The translations under genes were made by a program, and so were the position numbers. Shown here in pieces: positions 25,101 to 35,093 of a stretch of DNA of 56,136 bases; within the stretch, counting starts at the first letter, position 1, and each line of letters starts with the position of its first letter. The stretch covers positions 1-56,136 of the forward strand of contig JALWIX010000043.1 of assembly GCA_027082175.1 (NCBI GenBank), written 5' to 3'. The DNA comes from Campylobacterales bacterium. GTDB taxonomy: Bacteria > Campylobacterota > Campylobacteria > Campylobacterales > Nitratiruptoraceae. The notes under the pieces are model-generated. The model ran no database searches. It was not told where the DNA came from and saw only the letters and a program-made list of their open reading frames with translations.

Positions 25101-26381
25101 ATGATTTTAGCGATATCTATTATATATTTTATATATGTTTTGGTTAAGATTTACGTATCAATAATGCAAGCCGGGTTTGTTTTGAAAGCAAAAGATGGTA
25201 AGGCCGTGTTGATGCTTCCTTCAAAATTTATTAAGGCTGCAAGATATAGCGCTAAAAAAGAGAAAATCGCTATTGTTGAAACAGTTGTTGAATACATAAT
25301 GTTCATATTTTGGATAGGTTTCGGACTAGAGTGGCTAGATAAGTCTATACATATAGATAATATTGTCTTAAAATCGGTCGTTTTTGTGGATATATTTATA
25401 GCCGTAAACTATATTGTGGGTATCCCTTTTGAATATTATCAAAAATTTGTTTTGGATGAAGAGTTCGGTTTTAACAAATCTACTATTTCTTTGTTTATTA
25501 AAGACCATATTAAAGGCGCTTTTTTGTTTTTAATATTTGGTTCTGCAGTGATAGCTGGCATTAGCTATATTATGCTTAATTTTGAGCTGTGGTGGGTTTG
25601 GGGATTTTTGTTTGTTTTTGCAATCATTATACTTATCAACGCAATCTATCCGACTATCATAGCGCCTATGTTCAACAAATTTTCTCCTTTAGAAGATAAA
25701 GAGCTTGAAAGCGAGATTAACGAGCTTCTAAAAAGGAGCGGATTTGACTCTAAGGGTGTTTATGTTGTTGATGCAAGTAAAAGAGACAATAGACTAAACG
25801 CATATTTTGGCGGACTTGGAAAATCTAAAAGAGTGGTGCTTTTTGATACTTTGGTAAAAAAACTTTCTCGTGACGAGCTTTTAGCGGTTTTAGGTCACGA
25901 ACTTGGTCATTTCGTAAATAGAGATATATTGAAAAATATCTTTATGATGGGCGTTATGATGTTTAGTATGTTTTATATTTTTGCCAACCTTCCTCAAGAA
26001 CTATTTACCGAAATAGGCATAAGTAATCAACCCTATACGGTAATATCTCTGTTTTTATTGCTTAGCCCTGTATTTACCTTTTTCTTTATGCCTATTATTA
26101 GTTTTGTGTCAAGAAAAAACGAATATGCCGCGGATAAGTACGGTTCGGATATGGTTTCAAGAAGCTCTTTGAGAAACGCTCTTTTAAAATTAGTGGAAGA
26201 AAACAGCCATTTTCCTCTTTCACATCCTCTGTATATCTTTTTTTACTACTCACATCCGCCCATTTTGGAGAGATTAAAAGCTTTAGGTTTTAACGAAGAG
26301 ACTGAACTTGACAAAGAGGCTTTAAGAGATAATTGCTCAGTGGAGGAGATTGAAAATATCAATAACGAACAAAAATATTAG
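25101..26381 (+). CDS. M48 family zinc metalloprotease (Ste24/CAAX protease-like)
   Basis: This 426-residue integral membrane protease has several N-terminal helices. The active site VLGHELGHF (HExxH) lies near residue 265, with the third zinc ligand in SRKNEYAADKYG near residue 335. The length and layout match Ste24-like enzymes rather than the shorter HtpX. In bacteria without prenylated proteins its substrates are unknown; membrane protein quality control is usual speculation. ATG 25101 follows AAGGA, and a -10 TATAAT lies at 25052-25057. It is followed 17 bases later by prmC. Confidence 0.9.
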   Translation: MILAISIIYFIYVLVKIYVSIMQAGFVLKAKDGKAVLMLPSKFIKAARYSAKKEKIAIVETVVEYIMFIFWIGFGLEWLDKSIHIDNIVLKSVVFVDIFIAVNYIVGIPFEYYQKFVLDEEFGFNKSTISLFIKDHIKGAFLFLIFGSAVIAGISYIMLNFELWWVWGFLFVFAIIILINAIYPTIIAPMFNKFSPLEDKELESEINELLKRSGFDSKGVYVVDASKRDNRLNAYFGGLGKSKRVVLFDTLVKKLSRDELLAVLGHELGHFVNRDILKNIFMMGVMMFSMFYIFANLPQELFTEIGISNQPYTVISLFLLLSPVFTFFFMPIISFVSRKNEYAADKYGSDMVSRSSLRNALLKLVEENSHFPLSHPLYIFFYYSHPPILERLKALGFNEETELDKEALRDNCSVEEIENINNEQKY

Positions 26382-26398
26382 ATAATTGAAGGTGAGTT

Positions 26399-27223
26399 TT
26401 GATTATAAAAGAGGCTTTGAGGCTAGCCGCTAAAAAACTGTCAGATGTGGCTCGTCGCCCTTTGTTTGAGGCTGAGATATTGCTATCAAATATTTTGAAA
26501 CAGGATAGAGTTTATCTTCATATTCATAATGAAGAAGTTTTAGAGGAGAAATTGTTAAAAATTTTTTTTAAAGATATAGAAAGAAGGGCGCAAAACTTTC
26601 CTATAGAATATATAACAAAAAAGGTATCTTTTTACAGTGAAGAGTTTTATATAGAAGAGGGGGTGTTGATCCCAAGACCCGAAACCGAGCTCTTGATAGA
26701 TAAAGTTTTGGAAAATGTAGATTTAGATGAAAAAGTTACCGTAGCTGAAATAGGCATAGGAAGCGGAGTGATATCGATCATTTTGGCAAAGAAGCTAAAA
26801 AATGCAAGATTTATTGCGACTGATATCTCAAAAAAAGCTATGGAAGTATCGAAGATAAATTTAAAAAAACACTCCGTTGAAGAAAAAGTAGAGCTTAAAG
26901 AATGCTCTTTACTTGACTGCGTAGAGGAAAAAGTGGATATTATAGTTTCAAATCCGCCATATATAGCAAAAGATTTTAAACTAGACAAAAATGTAACGTT
27001 TGAGCCTGAAGAAGCGCTTTTTGGCGGAAAGAGTGGGGATGAGCTTATAAAAAAGATAATCGATATCGCATTGCTAAAAGAGGCAAATCTTCTTATATGC
27101 GAGATGGGTTATGATCAAAAAGAGAGTATAAAAAGATACTGTGAAAAAAAAGGTTTAAGACCAGAGTTTTATAAGGATTTGGCAGGTTTGGATAGAGGTT
27201 TTGTGTTAAAAATAGATAATTGA
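26399..27223 (+). CDS. prmC: Peptide chain release factor N5-glutamine methyltransferase
   Basis: This 274-residue enzyme methylates the glutamine of the GGQ motif in release factors. The N-terminal helical domain is followed by PRPETELLIDKVLE, the SAM-binding region AEIGIGSGVISIILAKKL and the catalytic motif SNPPYIA. ATEPEEAL-type sequence is here FEPEEALFGG, and the end GLDRGFVLKI is family-typical. TTG 26399 has AAGGTGA upstream. It lies 17 bases after the protease gene, probably in the same transcript, and is followed by a long hairpin. Confidence 0.93.
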   Translation: MIIKEALRLAAKKLSDVARRPLFEAEILLSNILKQDRVYLHIHNEEVLEEKLLKIFFKDIERRAQNFPIEYITKKVSFYSEEFYIEEGVLIPRPETELLIDKVLENVDLDEKVTVAEIGIGSGVISIILAKKLKNARFIATDISKKAMEVSKINLKKHSVEEKVELKECSLLDCVEEKVDIIVSNPPYIAKDFKLDKNVTFEPEEALFGGKSGDELIKKIIDIALLKEANLLICEMGYDQKESIKRYCEKKGLRPEFYKDLAGLDRGFVLKIDN

Positions 27224-27248
27224 GACCTCTTAACAATTGATATTAAAA

Positions 27249-27325
27249 GTGTGGGGGTCGGCGTGGGTGTGAGTGTAAGTAATGAGAAAATGCCACTTTA
27301 CTCACACTCATACCCACATTCACAC
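27249..27325. repeat. Long imperfect GT-rich hairpin between prmC and the DUF4149 gene
   Basis: GTGGGTGTGAGTGTAAGTAA (27263-27282) and TTACTCACACTCATACCCAC (27298-27317) match at 18 of 20 positions, with a 15-base loop. An outer stem, GTGTG/CACAC (27249-27253, 27321-27325), extends it past an internal bulge. There is no T run. The left arm is internally repetitive (GTGGGTGTGAGTGT). This may be a processed or structural intergenic element. Confidence 0.6.
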
Positions 27326-27381
27326 CATTTAGTGAAATATGTAATATTTTATAGCATTCAATTTAATTTAAAGGAGATTTT

Positions 27382-27864
27382 TTGAAGATTTTACGATGGA
27401 TAGATATTTTTTATATTGTTTTGCTAGGTATAACTTTAGGAGCGGTATTAACTCTCGGCGCATTTGTGGCGCCAACTATTTTTCACAGTGAAGAGTATCT
27501 TGGCAAGGAGCTTTTGAGTCATTATCAAGAGGGTCTTATAATGACTGGGATATTTCTAAAAACAAACAATCTTTTAAATATTACGGCTTTTATAATAATT
27601 TTAAGAGAAAGCTACAGTTTTAAAATGTTTCAAAGAGATAAAGTCGTACTTGCTTCGGCAATGACGGCAGTTTTTGCAATATTTATGTTTACGCTTTATT
27701 ATACGCCCGATATTTTGGCTTATCAAGCGGCCGGAGAAGAGATGACAAAGAGTGAAATTTTTGCTAATATTCACAAAGGAAGCGAAATAGACTTTATGCT
27801 TTTAGCTTTTTCACTTGCCGTTTTGATTGCAAGAAGATTGTATCTAAAATTTGGAAAAGAATAA
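27382..27864 (+). CDS. DUF4149-like four-helix membrane protein
   Basis: This 160-residue protein has four predicted membrane helices (about 8-30, 54-72, 85-105 and 133-150). The opening IDIFYIVLLGITLGAVLTLGAFVAP resembles the DUF4149/TMEM205 family in placing Gly and Ala along helix 1, followed by APTIF. The function of the family is unknown. TTG 27382 has AAGGAG six bases upstream. The MlaF-like ATPase follows after 45 bases, but no functional link is known. Confidence 0.7.
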   Translation: MKILRWIDIFYIVLLGITLGAVLTLGAFVAPTIFHSEEYLGKELLSHYQEGLIMTGIFLKTNNLLNITAFIIILRESYSFKMFQRDKVVLASAMTAVFAIFMFTLYYTPDILAYQAAGEEMTKSEIFANIHKGSEIDFMLLAFSLAVLIARRLYLKFGKE

Positions 27865-27909
27865 ATATAGAGGTTATTGGACTATTAGTGTACTTACATA
27901 AGGAAAAAT

Positions 27910-28674
27910 ATGGATATAGCGATATCTATTAGGGGCTTAAAGAAAAAATTTGGACAAAAAGAGGTTTTAAGAGGTATTGATTTAGATATTATTAGACACA
28001 AAACCACAATTATTTTAGGACTTTCTGGAAGTGGAAAATCTACTATCATTAAACATATCGTTGGGCTTTTGAGGCCTGATAGCGGAGAGATTTTAGTTGA
28101 TGGGGTAGATGTGGCTAAAGCTGATGAAAAGACTATTTTTATGATTAGAAAAAAGGTTGGTTTTCTTTTTCAAAGCGGAGCTCTTTTTGACAGTATGAAC
28201 GTTTTTGAAAATGTTGCTTTTCCGCTAAGAGAACATACTAAATTAGCAAAAAAAGAGATAATTAAAAAAGTCGAAAAATCTTTAGAAATGGTAGGACTTA
28301 AACCAAAAGAAGTAATGACGCTCTATCCGGATGAGTTAAGCGGCGGAATGAGAAAAAGGGTGGGACTTGCTAGAACCATTATAATGGAGCCTGAAATAAT
28401 ACTTTTTGACGAACCGACAACAGGATTAGACCCTATTACTTGCGATCTTATCTCAAGAATGATATTGCATCTACAAAGCGAACTAAACGTTACTTCGGTG
28501 CTTATCAGCCACGATATAAAAGAGAGTTTTAAAGTAGGCGACTATTTTGCGTTTTTATATCAGGGTAAAATTATAGACTTTGGCGACAAGGAAAAATTTT
28601 TAAATACGAATAACGAATATGTTAAACAGTTTTTAAATGGCGAGAGTGAAGGGCCTATAAAGATTATTGGTTAA
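27910..28674 (+). CDS. ABC transporter ATPase of the MlaF/Mkl type
   Basis: This 254-residue ATPase has Walker A LGLSGSGKSTIIKHI, a Q-loop in VGFLFQSGALFDSM, signature DELSGGMRKRVGLARTI, Walker B IILFDEPTTGLDP and switch histidine ISHDI. The ALFDSMNVFENVAFPL block and GMRKR are typical of MlaF, the ATPase of the intermembrane phospholipid transport complex. The permease and substrate-binding genes that usually follow are absent here; the next gene is convergent ftsZ. They may be elsewhere in the genome. Confidence 0.85.
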   Translation: MDIAISIRGLKKKFGQKEVLRGIDLDIIRHKTTIILGLSGSGKSTIIKHIVGLLRPDSGEILVDGVDVAKADEKTIFMIRKKVGFLFQSGALFDSMNVFENVAFPLREHTKLAKKEIIKKVEKSLEMVGLKPKEVMTLYPDELSGGMRKRVGLARTIIMEPEIILFDEPTTGLDPITCDLISRMILHLQSELNVTSVLISHDIKESFKVGDYFAFLYQGKIIDFGDKEKFLNTNNEYVKQFLNGESEGPIKIIG

Positions 28675-28688
28675 AATTTGTAGTCGTT

Positions 28689-28728
28689 AAGTCTATAGTC
28701 TTTAGTTTTAACTATCGACTATAGACTT
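28689..28728. terminator. Bidirectional terminator hairpin
   Basis: AAGTCTATAGTC (28689-28700) pairs perfectly over 12 bases with GACTATAGACTT (28717-28728), with a 16-base loop. It lies in the 61-base gap between the convergent MlaF-like gene and ftsZ. Confidence 0.7.
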
Positions 28729-28735
28729 TAGACAG

Positions 28736-29860
28736 TTAGTCCATCTGGTTTCTCAAAAATGTAGGTATATCTAAAAGCTCTTCGTTAGATTCATAACCGC
28801 CGCTAACTTTTCTTCTTGTAGTCATTTCTGTTTGTCTTGGAGTGATAAGCTTTAGTTCTTCTTTTTCCTTCTCTTTTTCATCTTCTTGATGGTCAAAGCC
28901 CGTAGCTACCAACGTGATTTTAACTCTATCAGGTTCCATAGACTCGTCTGTGGTAGTACCAAAAATAACATGCGCGTCTTCATCCGCGCTTTCATATACG
29001 ATATCCATAGCTTCACCTATATCAACTAAAGGATAATCAGGATGTATAGTAAAGTGTACCAAAACCCCCATAGCTCCATTGATAGACATATTGTCAAGAA
29101 GTGGAGACTCAATAGCGCTCTTAATTGCTTCGTACGCCGAATTGCTTCCTTGGGCTTCCCCAACGCCCATTAGAGCTAGACCTCTGTGACTCATAACAGT
29201 TTTGACGTCGGCAAAATCTAGGTTAATATCGTTTTGACCATAAGAGAGGATAACGCCGCTTATTCCGCTTACGGCTCTTGATAGAACGTCGTCGACTATC
29301 TTGAAGCTATCTTTAATACCCAAATTTTTTTCAACTATTGCCAATAGTTTGTCATTTGGGATAACTACTATAGAGTCGCTCTCTTTTTTTAGCTCTTCTA
29401 TCCCCTCATCCGCTAGTCTGGCTCTTTTTCTACCTTCAAACTTAAAAGGTTTGGTAACTACAGAGATGGTTAGAGCGCCTACCTCTTTTGCCGCTTGAGC
29501 TATTATAGGAGCAGCTCCTGTTCCAGTTCCGCCACCCATACCTGAAGCGACAAAAACTATATCGGCGCCTTCTAATTTTTCTTTAATTTCGTCATAGCTC
29601 TCTAACGCGGCCTCTTTCCCTTTTTCAGGTATCATTCCGGCGCCTAGACCTCTTGTGGTTTTTTCGCCAAGCTGTATTTTTACGTGAGCTTTTGAAGTGT
29701 TTAACGCTTGTGCGTCAGTATTTGCGACTAAGAGTTCGATACCTTCTATCCCCTGATTGATCATATGTCCTATCATATTTCCGCCGCCGCCGCCTACTCC
29801 TATCGCTTTTATATTAGCGCCGGTTATTTTTTTGCTCTCTTCTACGATAAAAGGCTCCAT
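28736..29860 (-). CDS. ftsZ: Cell division protein FtsZ
   Basis: This 374-residue tubulin-like GTPase forms the division ring. It shows [11 protein letters not shown] at the start, the tubulin signature [12 protein letters not shown], the T7 loop [11 protein letters not shown], and the C-terminal tail peptide DIPTFLRNQ that binds FtsA and ZipA-type partners. ATG 29860 is preceded by AAGGAGAGG. It lies 17 bases after ftsA in the order ppiD-ftsA-ftsZ, which I recall in other Campylobacterota. Confidence 0.98.
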   Translation of the reverse strand: MEPFIVEESKKITGANIKAIGVGGGGGNMIGHMINQGIEGIELLVANTDAQALNTSKAHVKIQLGEKTTRGLGAGMIPEKGKEAALESYDEIKEKLEGADIVFVASGMGGGTGTGAAPIIAQAAKEVGALTISVVTKPFKFEGRKRARLADEGIEELKKESDSIVVIPNDKLLAIVEKNLGIKDSFKIVDDVLSRAVSGISGVILSYGQNDINLDFADVKTVMSHRGLALMGVGEAQGSNSAYEAIKSAIESPLLDNMSINGAMGVLVHFTIHPDYPLVDIGEAMDIVYESADEDAHVIFGTTTDESMEPDRVKITLVATGFDHQEDEKEKEKEELKLITPRQTEMTTRRKVSGGYESNEELLDIPTFLRNQMD

Positions 29861-29877
29861 ATCCTCTCCTTATGTTG

Positions 29878-31230
29878 TTAAAATAGTTGTGTAATCCATC
29901 TAAAAAACTTAGAGATTTTTGTTTTTAATCCAACTTTTTCTTCATTTGGAAGTTTTGTTAACTCCTCCATCTCAGAGGACTCATGCTCTTGGGTGATTTC
30001 GGCAATATCTTCCTGAGTCGATTGTAATGTTTTCTCTCCTTGAAACTCTTCGCTTCTATGCCTAAGGGTTTTATTCGAGTCTATCTCATATTGCGTAAAC
30101 TCTCCCGCTCCGTAAAGGACAAGTCCTATAGCGGTTGAATATATCGGGTCTTTTAAATCCTCAAACATTCCTTCAACTGTTTTTGGTTTTCCTATGCGTA
30201 CAGGCATATTGTCAAAAATTGCTACTGCTAGTTCTCTTATGCCCTCAAGTTTAGACATACCGCCCGTTAAAACAACTCCGGCGCCTATCTGTTCTTTAAG
30301 AGAGCTTTTCTCTATCGATTTTGCTAAAATCATCAAAGTCTCTTCCACTCTTGCAAAAATTACATTGTATACTATCTCTAAAGATACTTCGTGAGTGTTG
30401 TTTTCATCGCCGATTACCGGTATTTCTATAATCTCATTTTTTGTGGTTTTAAGACTACCGTATTCAAGTTTTATCTTTTCGGCAACTGAAAGAGGGGTAT
30501 GTAAAGCCATTGAAAGGTCGTTAGTTATATGGTTTGAGCCTACGCCCAAGAAATCGTTAAATCTTATGGAATTGCCAAGATGAATAACAACATTGCTTGT
30601 TGCGGCTCCTATGTCTATAACCGCTACGCCCAACTCTTTTTCATCTTTATTTAATACCGATATGGCAGAAGCATATCCGCTTAAGACAACATTTTTTATA
30701 TCGACTCCCGCAGACCTTACTGCTTTTTTAAGATTGAAGAGGTTGGATTTTTGAGTCGTTATGATATGAACGTCAACTTCGAGTCTGCTTGCGTTCATAC
30801 CTAGAGGGTCTTCGATGTTTTCTTGATCGTCTACCTTAAAGTTATAAGGAAGAACATGTAAAATCTCATATTCGTGAGGAATGTTTGCGTTGTACAGAGC
30901 AGTTTGCATAACTCTGTTAATCTCTTTTATAGTAATCTCTTTATTGGGTATATTGACTATTCCGTTGCTGTTTACACTTTTTGTATATGCTCCCGATATG
31001 GAGACAATTGCTTTGTTAACATTGGTGCCGGCCACTCTTTTTGCATCGTTTAAAGCTGTTTTTATGGACCTTGACGCAAGATCGATATTGGTAATCGTGC
31101 CTTTTTTCAAGCCTTGAGATTTTGAAATTCCCGTTCCAATGACTTTTATTTCATCATTTTCAAGTTTTTGGGCAATTATGGCACATATCTTGCTTGAACC
31201 TATATCTATGGCCAGAATTTGATTTTGCAA
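29878..31230 (-). CDS. ftsA: Cell division protein FtsA
   Basis: This 450-residue actin-fold protein tethers FtsZ to the membrane. It has phosphate-binding AIDIGSSKICAI at the start, VIDIGAATSNVVIH in the second half, GAGVVLTGGMSKLEG, and a C-terminal amphipathic helix (KISKFFRWITQLF) for membrane binding. An acidic, Glu-rich linker of about 40 residues before that helix is longer than usual. The start is TTG 31230, directly after the ppiD stop, with AAAGGACAG upstream. Confidence 0.97.
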   Translation of the reverse strand: MQNQILAIDIGSSKICAIIAQKLENDEIKVIGTGISKSQGLKKGTITNIDLASRSIKTALNDAKRVAGTNVNKAIVSISGAYTKSVNSNGIVNIPNKEITIKEINRVMQTALYNANIPHEYEILHVLPYNFKVDDQENIEDPLGMNASRLEVDVHIITTQKSNLFNLKKAVRSAGVDIKNVVLSGYASAISVLNKDEKELGVAVIDIGAATSNVVIHLGNSIRFNDFLGVGSNHITNDLSMALHTPLSVAEKIKLEYGSLKTTKNEIIEIPVIGDENNTHEVSLEIVYNVIFARVEETLMILAKSIEKSSLKEQIGAGVVLTGGMSKLEGIRELAVAIFDNMPVRIGKPKTVEGMFEDLKDPIYSTAIGLVLYGAGEFTQYEIDSNKTLRHRSEEFQGEKTLQSTQEDIAEITQEHESSEMEELTKLPNEEKVGLKTKISKFFRWITQLF

Positions 31231-32700
31231 TTACTGTCCTTTGTAAAAAATTTCTATCTCATAACTCTTTTGTAAAACGTCTAATAAGTTGCTATTGATA
31301 GTAGCCTCTTTGACTTTTATACTATTATCGGTAATAAAGGCTCTATTTTTATCAATTTTGCTTTTTCGTACAAGCTTCTGGTCCAAAATATTATACACAA
31401 CTGCTTTATTGTTGTCTAAAAGTATATAACCCTCTGCCTTTTGAGTCGTGAATAGTTTATTTAAAAACTCGGCGGCTTCGACCTCTTTCAAAGGCGGCAA
31501 TTTGTCCAAATCGTCCCTTGATATATAACCCGTAACTTTACCGTCAAAATTTTTATACAACTTTTGAGCTGTTTTTTTTAGCTCTTTTGTAGTTTTTTCT
31601 TTTAAAAAATCCCCTAAAACTTCATTTTTTGCTTCTTCAAAACTCTTTGGACGGGAGGATATTTTTTTGTCCAATCTTATGATAGCATATTTTTTTCCAA
31701 TTAGTTTAGGTTTTAAGTATTTTTTTTCGCTTTTTTGAGCAATCTCTTTCATAATGTTACTAGGTATTAAAGAGTTATCTAAAGGAAGCGTTTTTTGTTC
31801 TGTTGCGGAAATTTCTCCTTTTTTGAATTTCAGATACTCTTTTAAAGCTTTTTTCTTGGCTTTTTTTAATCGCAAAGCTTCTTTAACTTCGCTTTTTGAT
31901 TCTTCAAAACTTTTTATTTTTCCGTTTTCATCGGCAAATTTTAGTCTATTTTTTGTATAGTACTCTTTGAGCTCATTTTCACTAATTTCAACGTTATCTG
32001 GCTCTACCCATAAAATAGATATTTCATACATAGGTTCCGTTAAATATTGGTTTTTGTTTTTTTCCCAATATTTTTTGAGTTCCTCTTCAGTATGACTTAA
32101 ATTTATATCTTTTGAAGTTAATACTTTGTATTTGATTTTATCTCCCATAAAAAGGGCGGAACCGAAAGTATCAAATTCCAATGGAGTCAAGACCGGTTTT
32201 AATATATCTTGCAATTTGCTAAGAAGTATCTCTTTTTCAATACTCTTTTCAAACTCTTTTGGCTTTATACCAGCTCTTTTTAGAACTTCTAGATATAGTT
32301 TTTTATCGAAGACTCCGTTGTTTTGAAACTCTTTCATACTTAAAATTTTATCTTTTATCTCATCTTCTAAAACGGTAAGTCCTAAATCTTTCGCTAGATT
32401 TAAAAAGAGCGCCTCTGTAACTAAAGAGTTAAGAGCTTCTTTGTCCAATCCCAACTCTTTCGCCTTTTTTTGATCAAAATTTCCTTGAAACATATTGTTG
32501 TAATAGGCATAGATATTCGAATATCTTTGCTGAAACTCTTTTGTGTCTATTTTGATATCTCCCACTTTTGCTACAGTGCCCGCGCTAGAACCGTATTGAT
32601 AAGCGCCCCAACCTACAAAACCGGCGCCTACAAAAGCAATAGTGCTTATCCATATAGTAATAACAAGCCACTTTTTATGTTTTTGCATCCAACTTATCAT
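31231..32700 (-). CDS. Membrane-anchored periplasmic chaperone/peptidyl-prolyl isomerase (PpiD/SurA-like)
   Basis: This 489-residue protein has a single N-terminal membrane anchor (about 10-33) after MISWMQKHKKWLV. A SurA_N-type chaperone domain follows (VAKVGDIKIDTKEFQQRY), and then a long parvulin-like region (about 230-390). The isomerase part is weakly conserved, so catalysis is uncertain and a chaperone role more likely. It leads the ftsA-ftsZ operon. GAAGGA precedes ATG 32700, and the promoter region is shared with divergent bioA. Confidence 0.85.
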   Translation of the reverse strand: MISWMQKHKKWLVITIWISTIAFVGAGFVGWGAYQYGSSAGTVAKVGDIKIDTKEFQQRYSNIYAYYNNMFQGNFDQKKAKELGLDKEALNSLVTEALFLNLAKDLGLTVLEDEIKDKILSMKEFQNNGVFDKKLYLEVLKRAGIKPKEFEKSIEKEILLSKLQDILKPVLTPLEFDTFGSALFMGDKIKYKVLTSKDINLSHTEEELKKYWEKNKNQYLTEPMYEISILWVEPDNVEISENELKEYYTKNRLKFADENGKIKSFEESKSEVKEALRLKKAKKKALKEYLKFKKGEISATEQKTLPLDNSLIPSNIMKEIAQKSEKKYLKPKLIGKKYAIIRLDKKISSRPKSFEEAKNEVLGDFLKEKTTKELKKTAQKLYKNFDGKVTGYISRDDLDKLPPLKEVEAAEFLNKLFTTQKAEGYILLDNNKAVVYNILDQKLVRKSKIDKNRAFITDNSIKVKEATINSNLLDVLQKSYEIEIFYKGQ

Positions 32701-32828
32701 CTTTATTCCTTCAACCGATAAAATTGTTTAAATTTTAGTGAAATTGCCATTAATTTATGATAAATTCAAGGTTTGATAACTAAAATTTGGTATATTGTTT
32801 AACGAAAAATTTTTTAAAAAGGACAGAT

Positions 32829-34130
32829 ATGACAAATAATGAGTTGATGGATAGAGATTTAAGACATATCTGGCATCCGTGTACACAAATGAAAGACCAC
32901 GAAACTTTGCCCCTGATTCCTATAAGAAAAGGAAAAGGCGTATATCTTTACGATTATGACGGCAACAGATATATAGACGCTATAAGTAGCTGGTGGGTAA
33001 ATCTTTTTGGACACTCAAACGAGAGAATAAACGAAAAGATTAAAGCTCAACTAGACAATCTAGAACACGTAATATTTGCTGGTTTTACGCATGAGCCTAT
33101 TGTAAGGTTAAGCGAAAGATTAGTAAAAATAACCCCTAAGGGTCTAAATAAGTGTTTTTACGCCGATAATGGATCAAGCGCTATTGAAGTGGCTCTAAAA
33201 ATGAGTTTTCATTATCATAAAAATATAGGTGAAATAAAACCTCTATTCGTTTCGCTTAAAAATAGTTATCACGGCGAGACAATAGGAGCGCTTTCTGTAG
33301 GAGACGTGGAACTGTATAAGGATACTTACGAAGAGATACTTATAAAAACCGTCCAAAGCGAAGTTCCTAAAGATATGAGCGAAGAAGCGGCTGTGGAGGC
33401 GGCAAAAAAACTTGAAGAGACTTTTATAAGATATGAAGGAGAGATATCTGCTTTTATAATCGAACCTTTGATTCAGTGTGCCGGATACATGCATATGTAT
33501 AATCCGCTTTTTTTAAAGATGTCTTATGATTTGTGCAAAAAATATAACATCCATTTTATAGCTGATGAGATAGCTGTTGGTTTTGGAAGAACAGGAACGA
33601 TGTTTGCTTGTGAACAAGCGGGAATTACTCCCGATTTTATGTGTCTTTCAAAGGGCTTGACCGGAGGATATCTTCCTTTGTCCGTAGTCTTGACTACAGA
33701 TGAGATATATAGTCGGTTTTATTGTGACTATAACAGATATAAAGCTTTTTTACATTCACATAGTTATACCGGAAATCCTCTTGCTTGCAGCGCGGCAAAT
33801 GCTACGTTGGATATTTTTGAAGAGGATGGAGTTATAGAAAAAAATAGAATCAAAATCGAATATATACAAAACAAACTTCAAAGATTTAAAGAGCTTGAAA
33901 ACGTAAAAGAGATAAGGCAAACAGGTATGGTTGCGGCGGTGGAACTAAAAGGTTATGATCCTATGGAAAGAGTTGGGTTAAAAGTTTATAGATACGGTTT
34001 GAAAAACGAAGTTTTACTTAGACCTTTGGGGAATGTTATATATTTTATGCCTCCTTATGTTATAAGTTTTGATGAGATTGATAAAATGATGGATGTAGCT
34101 TATGAAGGGATAAAAACTCTTTTAAAATAG
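32829..34130 (+). CDS. bioA: Adenosylmethionine-8-amino-7-oxononanoate aminotransferase
   Basis: This 433-residue PLP enzyme makes 7,8-diaminopelargonate in biotin synthesis. ATG 32829 has AAGGACAG upstream. Family blocks are HIWHPCTQM near the start, AISSWWVNLFGHSN, the cofactor region ADNGSSAIEVALKM, LSKGLTGGYLPL carrying the PLP lysine, and HSHSYTGNPLACSAA. No other biotin gene is in the window, and rsmH follows after 18 bases. Confidence 0.96.
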   Translation: MTNNELMDRDLRHIWHPCTQMKDHETLPLIPIRKGKGVYLYDYDGNRYIDAISSWWVNLFGHSNERINEKIKAQLDNLEHVIFAGFTHEPIVRLSERLVKITPKGLNKCFYADNGSSAIEVALKMSFHYHKNIGEIKPLFVSLKNSYHGETIGALSVGDVELYKDTYEEILIKTVQSEVPKDMSEEAAVEAAKKLEETFIRYEGEISAFIIEPLIQCAGYMHMYNPLFLKMSYDLCKKYNIHFIADEIAVGFGRTGTMFACEQAGITPDFMCLSKGLTGGYLPLSVVLTTDEIYSRFYCDYNRYKAFLHSHSYTGNPLACSAANATLDIFEEDGVIEKNRIKIEYIQNKLQRFKELENVKEIRQTGMVAAVELKGYDPMERVGLKVYRYGLKNEVLLRPLGNVIYFMPPYVISFDEIDKMMDVAYEGIKTLLK

Positions 34131-34148
34131 TCAAAAGGATTAAACATA

Positions 34149-35075
34149 TTGGATATTAAAAAAGATATACCTCATATACCGGTTTTATTAAATGAAGTAG
34201 TAGAGGTTTTTAGAGATTTAAAAGATGGATATTTTATAGATTGTACGTTAGGGTATGGGGGACATAGCGAAGCTATACTAAAAAACAGTCCCAAAATCAA
34301 ACTCATAGGAATTGATCAAGATGAAGAGGCGATAGAGTTTTCAAAAAAAAGGCTGATAAAATTTTCCGATAGAGTTAAAATTGTAAAGGGGAGATTTTCA
34401 AAAAAAATCGATGAGTATTTGGATTTGGATGTAAAAGGCGTTTTGGCTGATATCGGCGTTTCGTCTTTACAGCTTGACAAAAAAGAGAGAGGTTTTTCGT
34501 TTGAGAGTGAAGTTTTAGATATGCGTATGGATAAGAGCGCAGCTTTGAGCGCTTATGAAGTTGTAAACTTCTATCCGAAAGAGAGACTCGAATATATCTT
34601 AAAAGAGTATGGCGAGGTGAAAAATTATAAAAAGATAGCTGATATTATTGTCAAAACTAGAAGCAAAAAAGAGATAGCAAGCGCAAAAGAGCTTAGCCAA
34701 CTTCTAGCGAAACATTTTATGAAAACTAAAAAGATACACCCCGCCACTCTTGTTTTTCAGGCAATACGTATTGAAGTCAACGAAGAGTTAAAAGAGCTTG
34801 AGAGATTATTGGATAGATTAGAAGAACATAGACCAAAAGGCGCTAAAATAGCGATCATAACTTTTCACTCTTTAGAAGATAGAATAGTGAAAAACCGATT
34901 TAGAAAATGGGCGAAAAAATGTATCTGTCCTAGTGAAAGCATAAGATGCGAGTGCGGGAAAAATAATGAGCTGGGATATATTTTGACAAAAAAACCGATA
35001 ATCGCAAAAAAAGAGGAGATAGAAAAAAACCCTCGAAGCAGAAGCGCAAAGATGAGAGTGTTTAAATTTAATTAA
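34149..35075 (+). CDS. rsmH: 16S rRNA (cytosine1402-N4)-methyltransferase
   Basis: This 308-residue SAM-dependent enzyme modifies C1402 of 16S rRNA. It starts HIPVLLNEVVEVF and has DCTLGYGGHSEAIL for SAM binding, LADIGVSSLQLD, ERGFSFESEVLDMRMD and the C-terminal ITFHSLEDRIVKN. TTG 34149 has AAAAGGA nine bases upstream. The FtsL-like gene follows after 18 bases, the usual rsmH-ftsL order of division clusters. Confidence 0.97.
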   Translation: MDIKKDIPHIPVLLNEVVEVFRDLKDGYFIDCTLGYGGHSEAILKNSPKIKLIGIDQDEEAIEFSKKRLIKFSDRVKIVKGRFSKKIDEYLDLDVKGVLADIGVSSLQLDKKERGFSFESEVLDMRMDKSAALSAYEVVNFYPKERLEYILKEYGEVKNYKKIADIIVKTRSKKEIASAKELSQLLAKHFMKTKKIHPATLVFQAIRIEVNEELKELERLLDRLEEHRPKGAKIAIITFHSLEDRIVKNRFRKWAKKCICPSESIRCECGKNNELGYILTKKPIIAKKEEIEKNPRSRSAKMRVFKFN

Positions 35076-35093
35076 AAATCAAATAGGAGAACT

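Noticed and set aside
27241-27330. Reading the GT-rich hairpin as a CRISPR or telomere-like repeat
   Set aside because: There is only one inverted pair, with no regularly spaced identical repeats and no spacers.
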